From the NCBI RefSeq assembly GCF_001854245.1, contig NZ_CP015381.1, positions 150,001-214,000 of the forward strand: 64,000 nucleotides of DNA. Reading direction: 5' to 3'. Each line of letters starts with the position of its first letter. Position 1 is the stretch's first letter. Positions 18,167 through 27,129 of the stretch are shown here, piece after piece. The notes beneath the pieces were generated by a model. That model made no database searches. It was not told the DNA's origin and was given only the letters and a program-made list of their open reading frames with translations. Position numbers and translations under genes: made by a program. The DNA comes from Desulfococcus multivorans (GTDB lineage: Bacteria > Desulfobacterota > Desulfobacteria > Desulfobacterales > Desulfococcaceae).

Positions 18167-20594
18167 CCCGCGGAAAATTACGCCCATCGGATCGCTGTTT
18201 CTCTCATTTCTGGTGTTGATGTGCATTGGGCACGGTACGGTCGTCGCCGAAACCGGCATGTCGATGGATGTACCTCCCATTGACGACTCCCGGATAGAAG
18301 GCGTGAAAGCGCGTCGTTTCCCTTCGGCAACCCAACTGGAGTCCGTTTATGCCGCTCGACAGGGAAAGGGCCTGAAGGTGTTTGTCGGCGCCGACGGCAT
18401 GATCGCGGATTATAAGGCGTTTACCGTCGACGATCCACCCCGGATCGTGTTTGATCTCTTTCATATCAAGAGCCCGTACGATCAGGAAAAGGTTATTCCC
18501 GTCGACACCGAGTGGGTCCAACGGATACGATACGCCGGTGAAACGGACAAGGTCAGGATCATTCTTGAAACAAATCAGCGTCATTTGATCGAATACAAAG
18601 CCGATCCGGTTGAAAACGGTTTGTTGATCCAGGTGGGCGCCGGGGCGGATCAGTTGACGATGAATCCGGTTGCTGCGGCACCTGTCCAAAAGACGACAGA
18701 TGTCAAACTTGCCGGGATTACCCGGATCGACTTTATTGGCGCGGAGACCGGAGAATCCGTTCTCGTGGTGGAAACGACACGTCCCGTGAAGTATGAAACC
18801 CAGGCGGCCGGAGACAATCGGTTGACACTGCAACTCTTCAATACCAGATTGCCGGACCATCGAAAGCGTCCTCTCATTACGGACCGTTTCAAAAGCGCCG
18901 TGGATGAAATTACGCCGAAAACACAGGCGTCAAACCCAAATACGGCTCTTTTTGATATCAAGCTCAGGGAAGCCGTACCCTATTCCATTGAGCAGGAGGG
19001 GAACGCCCTGGAAATACGTTTCGATGCATCCGTCGTGCCGCCCAGGCCACTGGCCGGTATCGCGGCCGCTGAGAAAAAACAGCTCCCTCCTCCGACATCC
19101 GGGATAATTGCTGATAAAATGGATAAACCAAAAGGGATGGAACCGATCAAAACGGCTGCGGCACCGCTGCCGGAGCCTATGCCGTCGTCGGTGCCCGATC
19201 TGGATCTTGAAGAGGATCTTGGCGTCATTGATGATCTTCCCGTTTATACCGGCGAGAGGATCGCCCTCGATTTCTACGAGACGGACATTAAAAATGTATT
19301 CAGGATCCTGAGGGAGGTCAGCGCCAGAAATTTCGCCATCGACAAGGACGTCACCGGCAAGGTGACGCTTACCCTGGCCGAGCCCGTGCCCTGGGACCAG
19401 ATACTGGATCTCATATTGAAAATGAACAAGCTGGGCAAGACGGTGGAGGGCAACATCATCCGCATCGCTACCCGGGCAACCCTGGCCGAGGAGGCCCAAC
19501 TTCGGCGGGAGTCGCGAGCCGCGGAACTGGCGGCGCGGGATCAGCAACAGCAGCTGGAACCCCTTTTTACCGAATACTTGCCCGTGAACTATTCCAACGC
19601 CGGTAAGGAGATACGGCCGCATATCGAGAAGATGCTGACACTGGATCGGGGTAATGTCAGCGTGGATGAGCGGACCAATATGATCATCATCACGGATACC
19701 GCCGAAAAGATCAAAAAGGCCAGGGAGTTGATCAGCAAGCTCGATCGGGTGACGCCACAGGTCATTATCGAAGGCCGTGTCGTCGAGGCCAGCACCAATT
19801 TCACGAAGGAGATCGGGACCACCTGGCAGGCGGGGATCGGCGTCCAGCAGGTCGGTACGGGCGTGACGCAGGAGCCTGACGACAGCGCCGTCAACATCGG
19901 CGGCGCCACCGACACCGTCACCGACACCGTCAACGATCGGGTCGGTGTCGGCCCCCAGAAAGGATACAATGATCTGGGCGGTACCTACGGCTACAACATG
20001 GCCGTGGATTTTCCCATCGCCGCCTCCGACTACGGCAGCATCGGGTTCAATTTCATGCGGATCGCCGGAACGCCGTTCCTTTTGAACGCCAAGCTGCATG
20101 CCATGGAGTCTCAGGGCGAAGCCAAGATCGTTTCCGCACCCAAGGTCGTGACGCTCGACAACAAGACGGCGCTGATCAAACAGGGGGTGGACTATCCATA
20201 TCAGAGCGTGGATGATGAAGGAAATCCGAAGACCGAGTTCAAAAGCATCGACCTGAAACTCGAGGTCACGCCCCACGTGACCCCGGACAACCGAATCAAC
20301 ATGGTCATCAGCATCACCAAAAACGATCTGGGGGAAGTGATTGCCGGGGAGCAGTCGTTTACGACCAAGGAGGCCAGAACCGAACTCCTGGTCAACGACG
20401 GAGACACCGTGGTCATCGGCGGCATCATCAAGACGGCGAGCCGCCAGAACATGGAAGGGGTTCCCTATCTGAACAGGGTGCCCATCCTGGGATGGCTCTT
20501 CAAGGCCGAGGGCTCCGACGACCAGAAAGAGGAGCTTCTGATTTTCATCACCCCCCGGATCATTCAGCTTGAACAGCGGCTGGTTCAGTTCTAA
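18156..20594 (+). CDS. pilQ: Type IV pilus secretin PilQ
   Basis: The outer-membrane secretin channel for the pilus, 812 residues. Order: signal peptide (MKCNPRK...VVAE), two AMIN domains (about 60-130 and 175-270) that bind peptidoglycan, a Pro-rich linker, the secretin N0/STN domain (IALDFYETDIKNVFRILREV), a KH-like N1 domain and the C-terminal secretin barrel with VPYLNRVPILGWLF. I choose ATG 18156 because GGAG at 18143 is well spaced for it; ATG 18147 lies right against that GGAG. Confidence 0.95.
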   Translation: MKCNPRKITPIGSLFLSFLVLMCIGHGTVVAETGMSMDVPPIDDSRIEGVKARRFPSATQLESVYAARQGKGLKVFVGADGMIADYKAFTVDDPPRIVFDLFHIKSPYDQEKVIPVDTEWVQRIRYAGETDKVRIILETNQRHLIEYKADPVENGLLIQVGAGADQLTMNPVAAAPVQKTTDVKLAGITRIDFIGAETGESVLVVETTRPVKYETQAAGDNRLTLQLFNTRLPDHRKRPLITDRFKSAVDEITPKTQASNPNTALFDIKLREAVPYSIEQEGNALEIRFDASVVPPRPLAGIAAAEKKQLPPPTSGIIADKMDKPKGMEPIKTAAAPLPEPMPSSVPDLDLEEDLGVIDDLPVYTGERIALDFYETDIKNVFRILREVSARNFAIDKDVTGKVTLTLAEPVPWDQILDLILKMNKLGKTVEGNIIRIATRATLAEEAQLRRESRAAELAARDQQQQLEPLFTEYLPVNYSNAGKEIRPHIEKMLTLDRGNVSVDERTNMIIITDTAEKIKKARELISKLDRVTPQVIIEGRVVEASTNFTKEIGTTWQAGIGVQQVGTGVTQEPDDSAVNIGGATDTVTDTVNDRVGVGPQKGYNDLGGTYGYNMAVDFPIAASDYGSIGFNFMRIAGTPFLLNAKLHAMESQGEAKIVSAPKVVTLDNKTALIKQGVDYPYQSVDDEGNPKTEFKSIDLKLEVTPHVTPDNRINMVISITKNDLGEVIAGEQSFTTKEARTELLVNDGDTVVIGGIIKTASRQNMEGVPYLNRVPILGWLFKAEGSDDQKEELLIFITPRIIQLEQRLVQF

Positions 20595-20636
20595 CCCGGC
20601 TTACCATAGCGAACCGTCGATAGGAAGGGTATTTCC

Positions 20637-22871
20637 ATGATGAGAAACGGCAGTAAAATGATCTTTTGGTTTCTGGTGACAGGTTTTCTGGTGATCAGCA
20701 TTATCGGTTGCGGCTCCTCGGGCGGCATGAATGATGACGAATCATCTGAAATCAATCCATCCGAAACCAATCCAATATTTTCAGGCACGCTCTCTTTGCG
20801 CGCGAGTCGGTATACGATTGAATCCGATAATGAAGGATACAGCGTCGTGACGGCAACCCTCGTTAACGGCAACAACTCCCCGGCCGTTGATACGGTGGTT
20901 TCTTTCTCCACCGATGGCGGAATGATCGTGGCGGATCAAACAGATGAAGCGCCGCCGACAGCCTCGGATGAACCCCCTGCGGACGCGTTTGATCCGTCCG
21001 AAGTGCGGACGGACGCATTGGGCAGGGCATCGATCCGACTGATGTCCGGACCCGATCGAAGCAACCGAATTATTACCGTCACCGCAACGGCGAACGGCAA
21101 CGCTTCTAAATCCGTTCCCATTCAAGTGACGGGGACAGCCATCTGGCTCGACAACGACAATACCAGCCTCGATATCGAAGGGACCAAAACGGCCAATCTT
21201 CTCATCACGGTTCAGGATGCCGAGGCCTTCCCCATCAACGATGCCGAGGTCAATGTCAGTGTTGAACCCGAGGGCAGTCTCACCTGGTCTCCATCCTCGG
21301 GTCTCAGGACCGACGTGAACGGCAGGTTGGTATTGGAGATTACCGGTCGTCAGGCGACCGAGGAAGCTGTTCTGCGGATCGAAGCCTCCGGCGACGTCAA
21401 AACGCAGAGTTATCTCGTCTATAACAACGCCGATTTTTTCACCATCACTTCCCCGGCGGAGGATCCTTCCTCCTGGCCGACCGGGCGAGACCTGGTCGTG
21501 ACGGTCCGGGCGCCCCGGCAGAACACCGTCAGGCTTGTCACCAGCTTTGGTCAGTGGCGCGGGAGCACCGCCATCGGCCGGAAGTTGATTGACGTCCCGG
21601 TGGATCCCGTTCAGAAGACGGTCACCGCCGTCCTCTCATCGGCGGAAGCCGGCATTGCCACCATCCAGGTGTTCGATCTCAACCGGCCGTCGGTCTCCGA
21701 TACGATCCAGGTAGCCTTCTCATCGCCTTCCGGTGAAGCCTGCCGGATTTCGCTTCAAGCCAGTGCGACGGTTATGGCGCCGAGCCTCGGCACCGTCGCC
21801 AATTCCGTGGAGTTGACGGCGAAAGTCAGAAGTCGTTTTGACCAGGCCGTGGGCAACGTCCCCGTAATGTTCTTCCTTGACGGGCTGACCACGACGGGCG
21901 GCGGAGAACGTCTGTCGCCGGCCATCGCTTATACCGACAGTCAGGGATTTGCCCGGTCGACCTTCTTTTCCGGCACCCTGAGCTCCTACGCCGAAGGGGT
22001 CAAAGTGACCGCTGCGATACTCGACGCTGACGGCGCCGGGGATATCTGCAATTTGAGCAGCAGCCTCCGGATCGTCATCGGCGGGACGGCGGGATCGATT
22101 TCCATCGGCCAGAGCACCGAGATAGAATCCATCAAGGGCAATACCGCTTACAGACTGCCCATGTCGGTGCTGGTGTCCGATGCCGGCGGGAATCCCATGC
22201 CCAACACCACCGTTACCCTGAAGCTGTGGTCGACGCGGTATGCCACTGGTTATCGGGGCGGGCGCCCGGACTGTCCTGTCATCTACACGGATATTTTTGA
22301 AAATGAGGACGTCAATCGAAACCTGATGTGCGATTATTGCGCGCCCTGTCCGGCCGATCAAAGCGAAAAGCATCCGCTGAACGAAGACCTCAACGGCGAT
22401 TGTGAGCTGACGCCCTCGAGCAGCGCCGCGGGCGCCCTGCCGTCCACGATTCGTACGGACGAGGATGGCCTCGCCGGTTTTTCTCTGGTTTATCTCAAGG
22501 AAAATGCCGCGTGGCTGGAGGACGAGGTGGTCGCCACCGCCGTTGTCTATGGTACGGAGATCCGGGCAACCTTGACCTTCTGGCTGCCGATACTGGAGGG
22601 GGACAGCTGCAACCTGCCCGGTGAATCCCCTTTCAACCGGACCGAACTCGGTGAAATCGTGTTCAGCGCCGATCCTGAAAACGTGGTGGGAGGCGGTGTC
22701 GGCGCAAGCCTTGTTTCCGCCGCGGTGAAGGAGATCAATTCGGGTATTGTGGACGGACCGGAAAATCTCTCCTCTGCAAGCGTCGGGGTTTTAGGCATCT
22801 TCGAAGCGGTCTGCGATGACGCACCGAACGGCCCCGGCCGGGGCCGTTCGGCTGTAATGCCGGCCGGATGA
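20637..22871 (+). CDS. Large lipoprotein with Ig-like (Big-1 type) domains
   Basis: A 744-residue protein with a lipoprotein signal (VISIIGC at the cleavage site, then GSSGG). The rest is tandem immunoglobulin-like beta domains: repeated patterns such as VVTATLVNGNNSPAVDTVVS, VQDAEAFPINDAEVNVSVEP and VLVSDAGGNPMPNTTVTLKL mark bacterial Ig-like Big-1 units, as in intimin/invasin-type surface proteins. An EDVNRNLMCDYCAPC...NEDLNGDC stretch is Cys- and Asp-rich and could bind calcium. It starts 42 bases after pilQ on the same strand, so it may be the last gene of the pilus operon; a pilus or surface role is inference. Confidence 0.75.
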   Translation: MMRNGSKMIFWFLVTGFLVISIIGCGSSGGMNDDESSEINPSETNPIFSGTLSLRASRYTIESDNEGYSVVTATLVNGNNSPAVDTVVSFSTDGGMIVADQTDEAPPTASDEPPADAFDPSEVRTDALGRASIRLMSGPDRSNRIITVTATANGNASKSVPIQVTGTAIWLDNDNTSLDIEGTKTANLLITVQDAEAFPINDAEVNVSVEPEGSLTWSPSSGLRTDVNGRLVLEITGRQATEEAVLRIEASGDVKTQSYLVYNNADFFTITSPAEDPSSWPTGRDLVVTVRAPRQNTVRLVTSFGQWRGSTAIGRKLIDVPVDPVQKTVTAVLSSAEAGIATIQVFDLNRPSVSDTIQVAFSSPSGEACRISLQASATVMAPSLGTVANSVELTAKVRSRFDQAVGNVPVMFFLDGLTTTGGGERLSPAIAYTDSQGFARSTFFSGTLSSYAEGVKVTAAILDADGAGDICNLSSSLRIVIGGTAGSISIGQSTEIESIKGNTAYRLPMSVLVSDAGGNPMPNTTVTLKLWSTRYATGYRGGRPDCPVIYTDIFENEDVNRNLMCDYCAPCPADQSEKHPLNEDLNGDCELTPSSSAAGALPSTIRTDEDGLAGFSLVYLKENAAWLEDEVVATAVVYGTEIRATLTFWLPILEGDSCNLPGESPFNRTELGEIVFSADPENVVGGGVGASLVSAAVKEINSGIVDGPENLSSASVGVLGIFEAVCDDAPNGPGRGRSAVMPAG
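22824..22851. repeat. 28-bp perfect palindrome inside the end of the lipoprotein gene
   Basis: CCGAACGGCCCCGG and its exact reverse complement stand back to back with no spacer, about 20 bases before the stop codon. No T-run follows. Confidence 0.8.
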
Positions 22872-22899
22872 GATCGGGATTCGGTTAACTGATACCATT

Positions 22900-22932
22900 G
22901 CGGCAGCCCTCTTCAGGGTTGCCGCTTGTTTA
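22900..22932 (+). terminator. Intrinsic terminator after the Ig-like lipoprotein gene
   Basis: GCGGCAGCCCT-CTTC-AGGGTTGCCGC forms a strong stem with one wobble or mismatch, followed by TTGTTTA on the plus strand. It overlaps the last codons of the convergent deaminase gene. Confidence 0.65.
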
Positions 22933-24247
22933 TGCGGCGGGCGATTTTTCGGACCTCGGCCAGGATTTCAGCCAGGTCCAGCGTCAGGATGCGACCGTCG
23001 GCCATGATCACCTTGCCGGCCACGACGACCGTCCTCACATCCGAAGCCTTGGCGGTGTATACGATTTGGGAAGCGGGGTGATAGAGGGGCGTCATGTGGG
23101 GTTTTCCGGTGTCGATAATGATGACGTCGGCCTGACTTCCGATCTCAAGGGTGCCGACGACACCTCCCAGACCGATGGCCCGGGCGCCCATCGCGGTTGC
23201 CATGCGAATGACCGTTCGGGCGTCCATCACTGTGGGGTCGAGGGTGTTGACCTTGTGAAGCTTGGCCGCGGTGTCCATCTCCTGGAAGAGGTCCAGGTTG
23301 TTGTTGCTGGCACATCCATCCGTTCCCAGGCCCACCGGAATTCCCGCGGCCAGGAACTTCTCCACCGGCGCGATGCCCGAGGCCAGCTTCATGTTGCTCT
23401 CCGGATTGTGGGAGATCACAGCCCCTCCGGCGGAGATCCGCCGAATATCCGTTTCATCGGTCCAGACGGCATGGACCAAGAGGGTTCCGGCATCCAGCAG
23501 ACCAAGCCCGTCCAGGTATCGGATGGGCGTAACGCCGTGCTCCCTGAGGAACAGATCCCGTTCGGTCCGGGTTTCGGCGGCGTGGATCTGAAACAGAATT
23601 CCCTGGGATCGGGCAAGGGCTTTCGCCTTTGTCAACGTCTCCCTGGAGCAGGTGTAAGGGGAATGGCAGAACACCGCCGGCGTGATGAGCGGATCGGCAT
23701 TTCGCCAGGTCTCCACAAAGCGGGCGGCGTGTGCGATGTTCCGGGCCGGATCCGGCACCCCGGGAGCCGGATAATCGATGACGCCCTGTCCCAGCACCGC
23801 CCGCATACCGGACAGTTGAACGGCTCGGGCGACGGAATTCTCAAGAAAATAACCGTCGCAGCAGGTGGTGGTGCCTGAGAGGATCATTTCCGCACAAGCC
23901 AGCTGCGTGGCCCGGAACACCGTTTCGGGATGAACATGTGCCGCTTCCGCAGGGAAAATAGTCTCCTTCAGCCATTCCATGAGGGGGCGGTCGTCCGCGA
24001 GCCCCCGGAACATTGACATGGGCAGATGGGTGTGCGTGTTCACAAGGCCGGGCATGACGATGCCGCCCCCGGCGTCGATGGTTGCTTTTGCGGGCGGCGG
24101 CTGTTCGCCGGGCTCATGGACCGAGATAGCGGCGATGCGGCCGTTTTGGATGCAGAGCGTGCCCTGCCGGACAATATCGAAATCGTCATTGACGGTAAGG
24201 ATGGTGCCGTTGTGGATGACCAGGTCGAAAACAGTATCGGATGCCAT
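22913..24247 (-). CDS. mtaD: 5-methylthioadenosine/S-adenosylhomocysteine deaminase-type amidohydrolase
   Basis: A 444-residue metal-dependent amidohydrolase of the MtaD/TrzN-like group, predicted to deaminate MTA and SAH to their inosine forms. Metal and active-site motifs: NTHTHLPMSMFRG (near 67), HAAET (near 225), VHAVW (near 255) and TDGCASNNNLD (near 307). The ATG at 24247 follows GAGGAGAATCTTC; the frame is open further upstream, but that extension is not conserved-looking. It converges on the pilus/lipoprotein operon. Confidence 0.87.
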   Translation of the reverse strand: MASDTVFDLVIHNGTILTVNDDFDIVRQGTLCIQNGRIAAISVHEPGEQPPPAKATIDAGGGIVMPGLVNTHTHLPMSMFRGLADDRPLMEWLKETIFPAEAAHVHPETVFRATQLACAEMILSGTTTCCDGYFLENSVARAVQLSGMRAVLGQGVIDYPAPGVPDPARNIAHAARFVETWRNADPLITPAVFCHSPYTCSRETLTKAKALARSQGILFQIHAAETRTERDLFLREHGVTPIRYLDGLGLLDAGTLLVHAVWTDETDIRRISAGGAVISHNPESNMKLASGIAPVEKFLAAGIPVGLGTDGCASNNNLDLFQEMDTAAKLHKVNTLDPTVMDARTVIRMATAMGARAIGLGGVVGTLEIGSQADVIIIDTGKPHMTPLYHPASQIVYTAKASDVRTVVVAGKVIMADGRILTLDLAEILAEVRKIARRINKRQP

Positions 24248-24511
24248 GAAGATTCTCCTCGCGAGCCTGAGGGTGGTGACGATCAACTCCCGCATCAGCA
24301 TAGCAATCTTCTGTTGGAAAAGCCATGAAAACGCGGAAATCCTTTCAGGACGATGTGTCGTTTTCCGTTGAATACGGGCTGCATCCGTCTTCTTCCAGGT
24401 TTGGACGACCGGGCGGAGCGCCTTGACTTTTCGACATTCGGAACGATATTTCTGAATATGCCCGTCTCTTTTCGACTTCTCGAAATCTTCAGCCGGAAAG
24501 GAGTTCAAGAT

Positions 24512-24733
24512 ATGGCCTATACATGTAAAACATGCGGTGCCGTGGCCAAAGCGCCCGGTCATCTCTGCAATCCCTGTGACGATAAGAAGAAGTGCAGCTT
24601 CTGCGGGGCCCCCCAGGTCGACTCGAACCACATCTGCAAAGACAAACTGGCCGCCATGAAGTATGTTTGCGACGGCTGCGGACGGGTGGCCATGGAAGAG
24701 GAACACCTGTGTAAACCCACGCCCATTTCCTGA
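24512..24733 (+). CDS. Small cysteine-rich zinc-knuckle protein
   Basis: A 73-residue protein with three repeated Cys modules: CKTCG...HLCNPC, CSFCG...HICK and CDGCGRVAMEEEHLC. It should bind two or three zinc ions. The repeating CxxCG-x8-9-HxC pattern suggests a duplicated rubredoxin-like knuckle. The start ATG 24512 follows AAAGGAG; an upstream in-frame ATG at 24353 lacks these features. Function unknown; it is divergent from mtaD. Confidence 0.75.
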   Translation: MAYTCKTCGAVAKAPGHLCNPCDDKKKCSFCGAPQVDSNHICKDKLAAMKYVCDGCGRVAMEEEHLCKPTPIS

Positions 24734-24796
24734 TCTTCGTCTGAATCCATCCGCGAGGATCCATCGGAGCGCTGAAGGGCGCAACGCTTCCTTGAA

Positions 24797-24821
24797 GGCC
24801 GGATCGCTCGTTGATCCGGCC
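24797..24821. other. Stem-loop between the zinc-knuckle and GYD genes
   Basis: A perfect 9-bp stem GGCCGGATC / GATCCGGCC with a 7-base loop lies 64 bases after the zinc-knuckle gene. No T-run follows, so it is at most a Rho-assisted or processing hairpin. Confidence 0.5.
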
Positions 24822-24984
24822 CACACCGATACATACCGTCGTCATTGATCGCACTTGGGTTCCAGGTGTTGAATCCGGAACTCGGATCCGGTATCTTTCA
24901 GTTTGACGGCCTGGTCTCCCTTGCCGGTCCGCCTCGAAAAATTCGGGAGGCCCGGCTTTATCGAAAGCATGAAAGGATAAGGCG

Positions 24985-25365
24985 ATGCTTTGGGTATCTT
25001 ACGGAAAATTTTCCAGGGAAGGTGTTCAGGGGTTGCTCGCCAATCCCCAGAACCGCGCCGGAGCCATCGAAAAGCTCATGGCGGCCTACGAAGGCAAACT
25101 CGTCAGCTACCACCTCCTCCTGAACGGCGACATCGATTTTTTCATCGTGTCCGATATCCCGGAGGAGAAGGCGGCGGATCTGGGATTGGTCAATGCCCTC
25201 CTCGTGAGGGGATCCGGCGCCGTTGAAACGATCACGACGGTCCCGGCCTGCCGGGCCGATGAGGCCGTCTCTCTGATGCGTCGCGCCCGGGATATGGCGT
25301 CCCGGCAGGCCTATAAATCCCCTGCCGGGCATGACTATTTTCCCCGGGAGGGGACCCGAGGTTGA
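24985..25365 (+). CDS. GYD domain-containing protein
   Basis: A 126-residue protein matching the GYD family in its core (WVSYGKFSREGVQGL near the start, then AIEKLMAAYEGKLVSYHLLL and GDIDFFIVSDIP). GYD proteins have a dimeric ferredoxin-like fold and no assigned reaction. The C-terminal 25 residues are unconserved. The ATG follows AAGGATAAGGCG. Confidence 0.75.
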   Translation: MLWVSYGKFSREGVQGLLANPQNRAGAIEKLMAAYEGKLVSYHLLLNGDIDFFIVSDIPEEKAADLGLVNALLVRGSGAVETITTVPACRADEAVSLMRRARDMASRQAYKSPAGHDYFPREGTRG

Positions 25366-25494
25366 TTGGGAAAGTTTTCAATTCCGGATCCATCCCTTGC
25401 CGATCCGATTCCCAATTGACTTGGATGCTTTGGAATAGTAAGGGTTCTGTGGCCCCAGCGGCCAAATGAATCGGTTCGTCAGAGAGGTCTGCCT

Positions 25495-27060
25495 GTGAAA
25501 AAAGCCAAATCGAAGGTGACGACCCGCCGGTGCCGGATCAGCGATATTCCCGAGTTGATCGAATGCAGCCGGCAGATCTATGCCGACTACCCACCGGAAT
25601 ACACCCTTACCGAACGACATTACGAGATGCAGCTCAACGCATTTCCCGACGGCCAGTTCGTGGCCGTAGCCGACGGTCGGATCGTGGGATATGCAACATC
25701 CGTCATCGTGAACATCGACGACGATTACTGGTACACCGTGGATGAGATATCGGGGGCCGGCACCTTCAGCACCCACAACCCCGACGGCGATACCCTTTAC
25801 GGGGCGGACATCGGTGTCCATCCCGATTACCGGCGTCGCGGCGTCGCCATGCTGCTCTACAAGCGCCGGCTCGGTCTTTTAAAGCGGTACAACCTGAGGC
25901 GGATGATCGGCTACGGCCGGATTCCCGGATACAAGGATCACGCCGGCAGGATGACGGCGGAGCAATATGTCGAAAAGGTGATCCGCGGAGAACTCCGGGA
26001 TCCGGCCCTCAACGCACATCTCAAGGTCGGCTACCGCGTGAAAAAGGTTCAGCTGGACGTCACCGTCGATTTTTCGAGCCTCAACTATTCGACCTATCTC
26101 GAGCTGATCAATCCCGATTTCGATATCGCCAAGAAGCGGATATCCTCGGCCTACGCTGCAAGACACAAGGCTCGCCAGATCAGGGTCTGTGCCGCCCAAT
26201 ACCGCTTCCGGCAGATCGATGGATGGGACGACCTGGAAAACAGCGTCGAGTTTTTCGTCAACACCGCCGACGAGTATCACTGCCATTTTCTGCTTTTCCC
26301 AGAATACCTGACATACCAGCTTTTCAGCTATCTGGAGGGCACGGACATGAGGGTCATGGTCCGGGAGCTGGCGGGCCTGACCGATCGATATGTCGAAATG
26401 TTCCGGCGGGTCGCACGGAAGTATAACATCTACATCATCGGCGGCTCCCATCCCGTGATGCGGGACGGCGGAATCTACAATACGGCCCACCTCTTTACCC
26501 CGACGGGCAATGTCTACACCCAGGAGAAGCTCCACATCACGCCCGCCGAACGCTCGGCGGGGGAAATCCTGCCCGGCGATCACATTCGAATCTTCAATAC
26601 GCCGCTGGCCAGGATTGCGATCCAGATCTGCTACGATATCGAATTTCCCGAAGTATCCCGCCTGCTGACCCTGGCCGGCGTGGAAGTGCTCTTCGTTCCG
26701 TTCTACACCCAGGAGAAGAAGGCCTATTACCGCGTGCGTCACTGCGCCCAGGCCCGGGCCGTGGAGAACTTCATTTACGTGGTCATGACGGGAAGCGTCG
26801 GCAACATGCGCACCGGCATTGGATCCCTCATGAGCTACAGCCAGGCCGCCATCCTGACGCCCAGCGATTTTTCGTTTCCCGAGAAGGGCGTCGGCGGCGA
26901 GGCGGATCCCAACGTCGAGGCGGTGGTGGTATCGGAGCTGGTTCTCTCCTCCCTTGCCCAACAGCGGCATGTGGCCACCGTCCGACCCCTTCACGACCGG
27001 CGTCCGGATCTTTACGAGCTCACGGCCCGAAGCCGGATCGAGATCATCAAAACGGAGTGA
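25495..27060 (+). CDS. GNAT acetyltransferase-nitrilase fusion protein
   Basis: A 521-residue two-domain cytoplasmic protein. Residues about 5-200 form a GNAT domain (ADIGVHPDYRRRGVAMLLY is the acetyl-CoA loop). Residues about 225-515 form a carbon-nitrogen hydrolase with the nitrilase triad: Glu in FPEYLT (near 266), Lys in QEKLHITPAE (near 343) and Cys in QICYDIEFPE (near 382). The fusion is known in many bacteria; substrates are not defined from sequence. The start is GTG 25495 behind AGAGAGG. Confidence 0.87.
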   Translation: MKKAKSKVTTRRCRISDIPELIECSRQIYADYPPEYTLTERHYEMQLNAFPDGQFVAVADGRIVGYATSVIVNIDDDYWYTVDEISGAGTFSTHNPDGDTLYGADIGVHPDYRRRGVAMLLYKRRLGLLKRYNLRRMIGYGRIPGYKDHAGRMTAEQYVEKVIRGELRDPALNAHLKVGYRVKKVQLDVTVDFSSLNYSTYLELINPDFDIAKKRISSAYAARHKARQIRVCAAQYRFRQIDGWDDLENSVEFFVNTADEYHCHFLLFPEYLTYQLFSYLEGTDMRVMVRELAGLTDRYVEMFRRVARKYNIYIIGGSHPVMRDGGIYNTAHLFTPTGNVYTQEKLHITPAERSAGEILPGDHIRIFNTPLARIAIQICYDIEFPEVSRLLTLAGVEVLFVPFYTQEKKAYYRVRHCAQARAVENFIYVVMTGSVGNMRTGIGSLMSYSQAAILTPSDFSFPEKGVGGEADPNVEAVVVSELVLSSLAQQRHVATVRPLHDRRPDLYELTARSRIEIIKTE

Positions 27061-27129
27061 AGTCGTTCGCGGGCCGATAGGAATTTGTTCACCGGATCCA
27101 TAAGGCTCCTGAAGGACAGAATCGCTGAT

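Noticed and set aside
22898-23878. 326-codon plus-strand open frame
   Set aside because: Lies opposite the amidohydrolase, whose metal-binding motifs are all intact.
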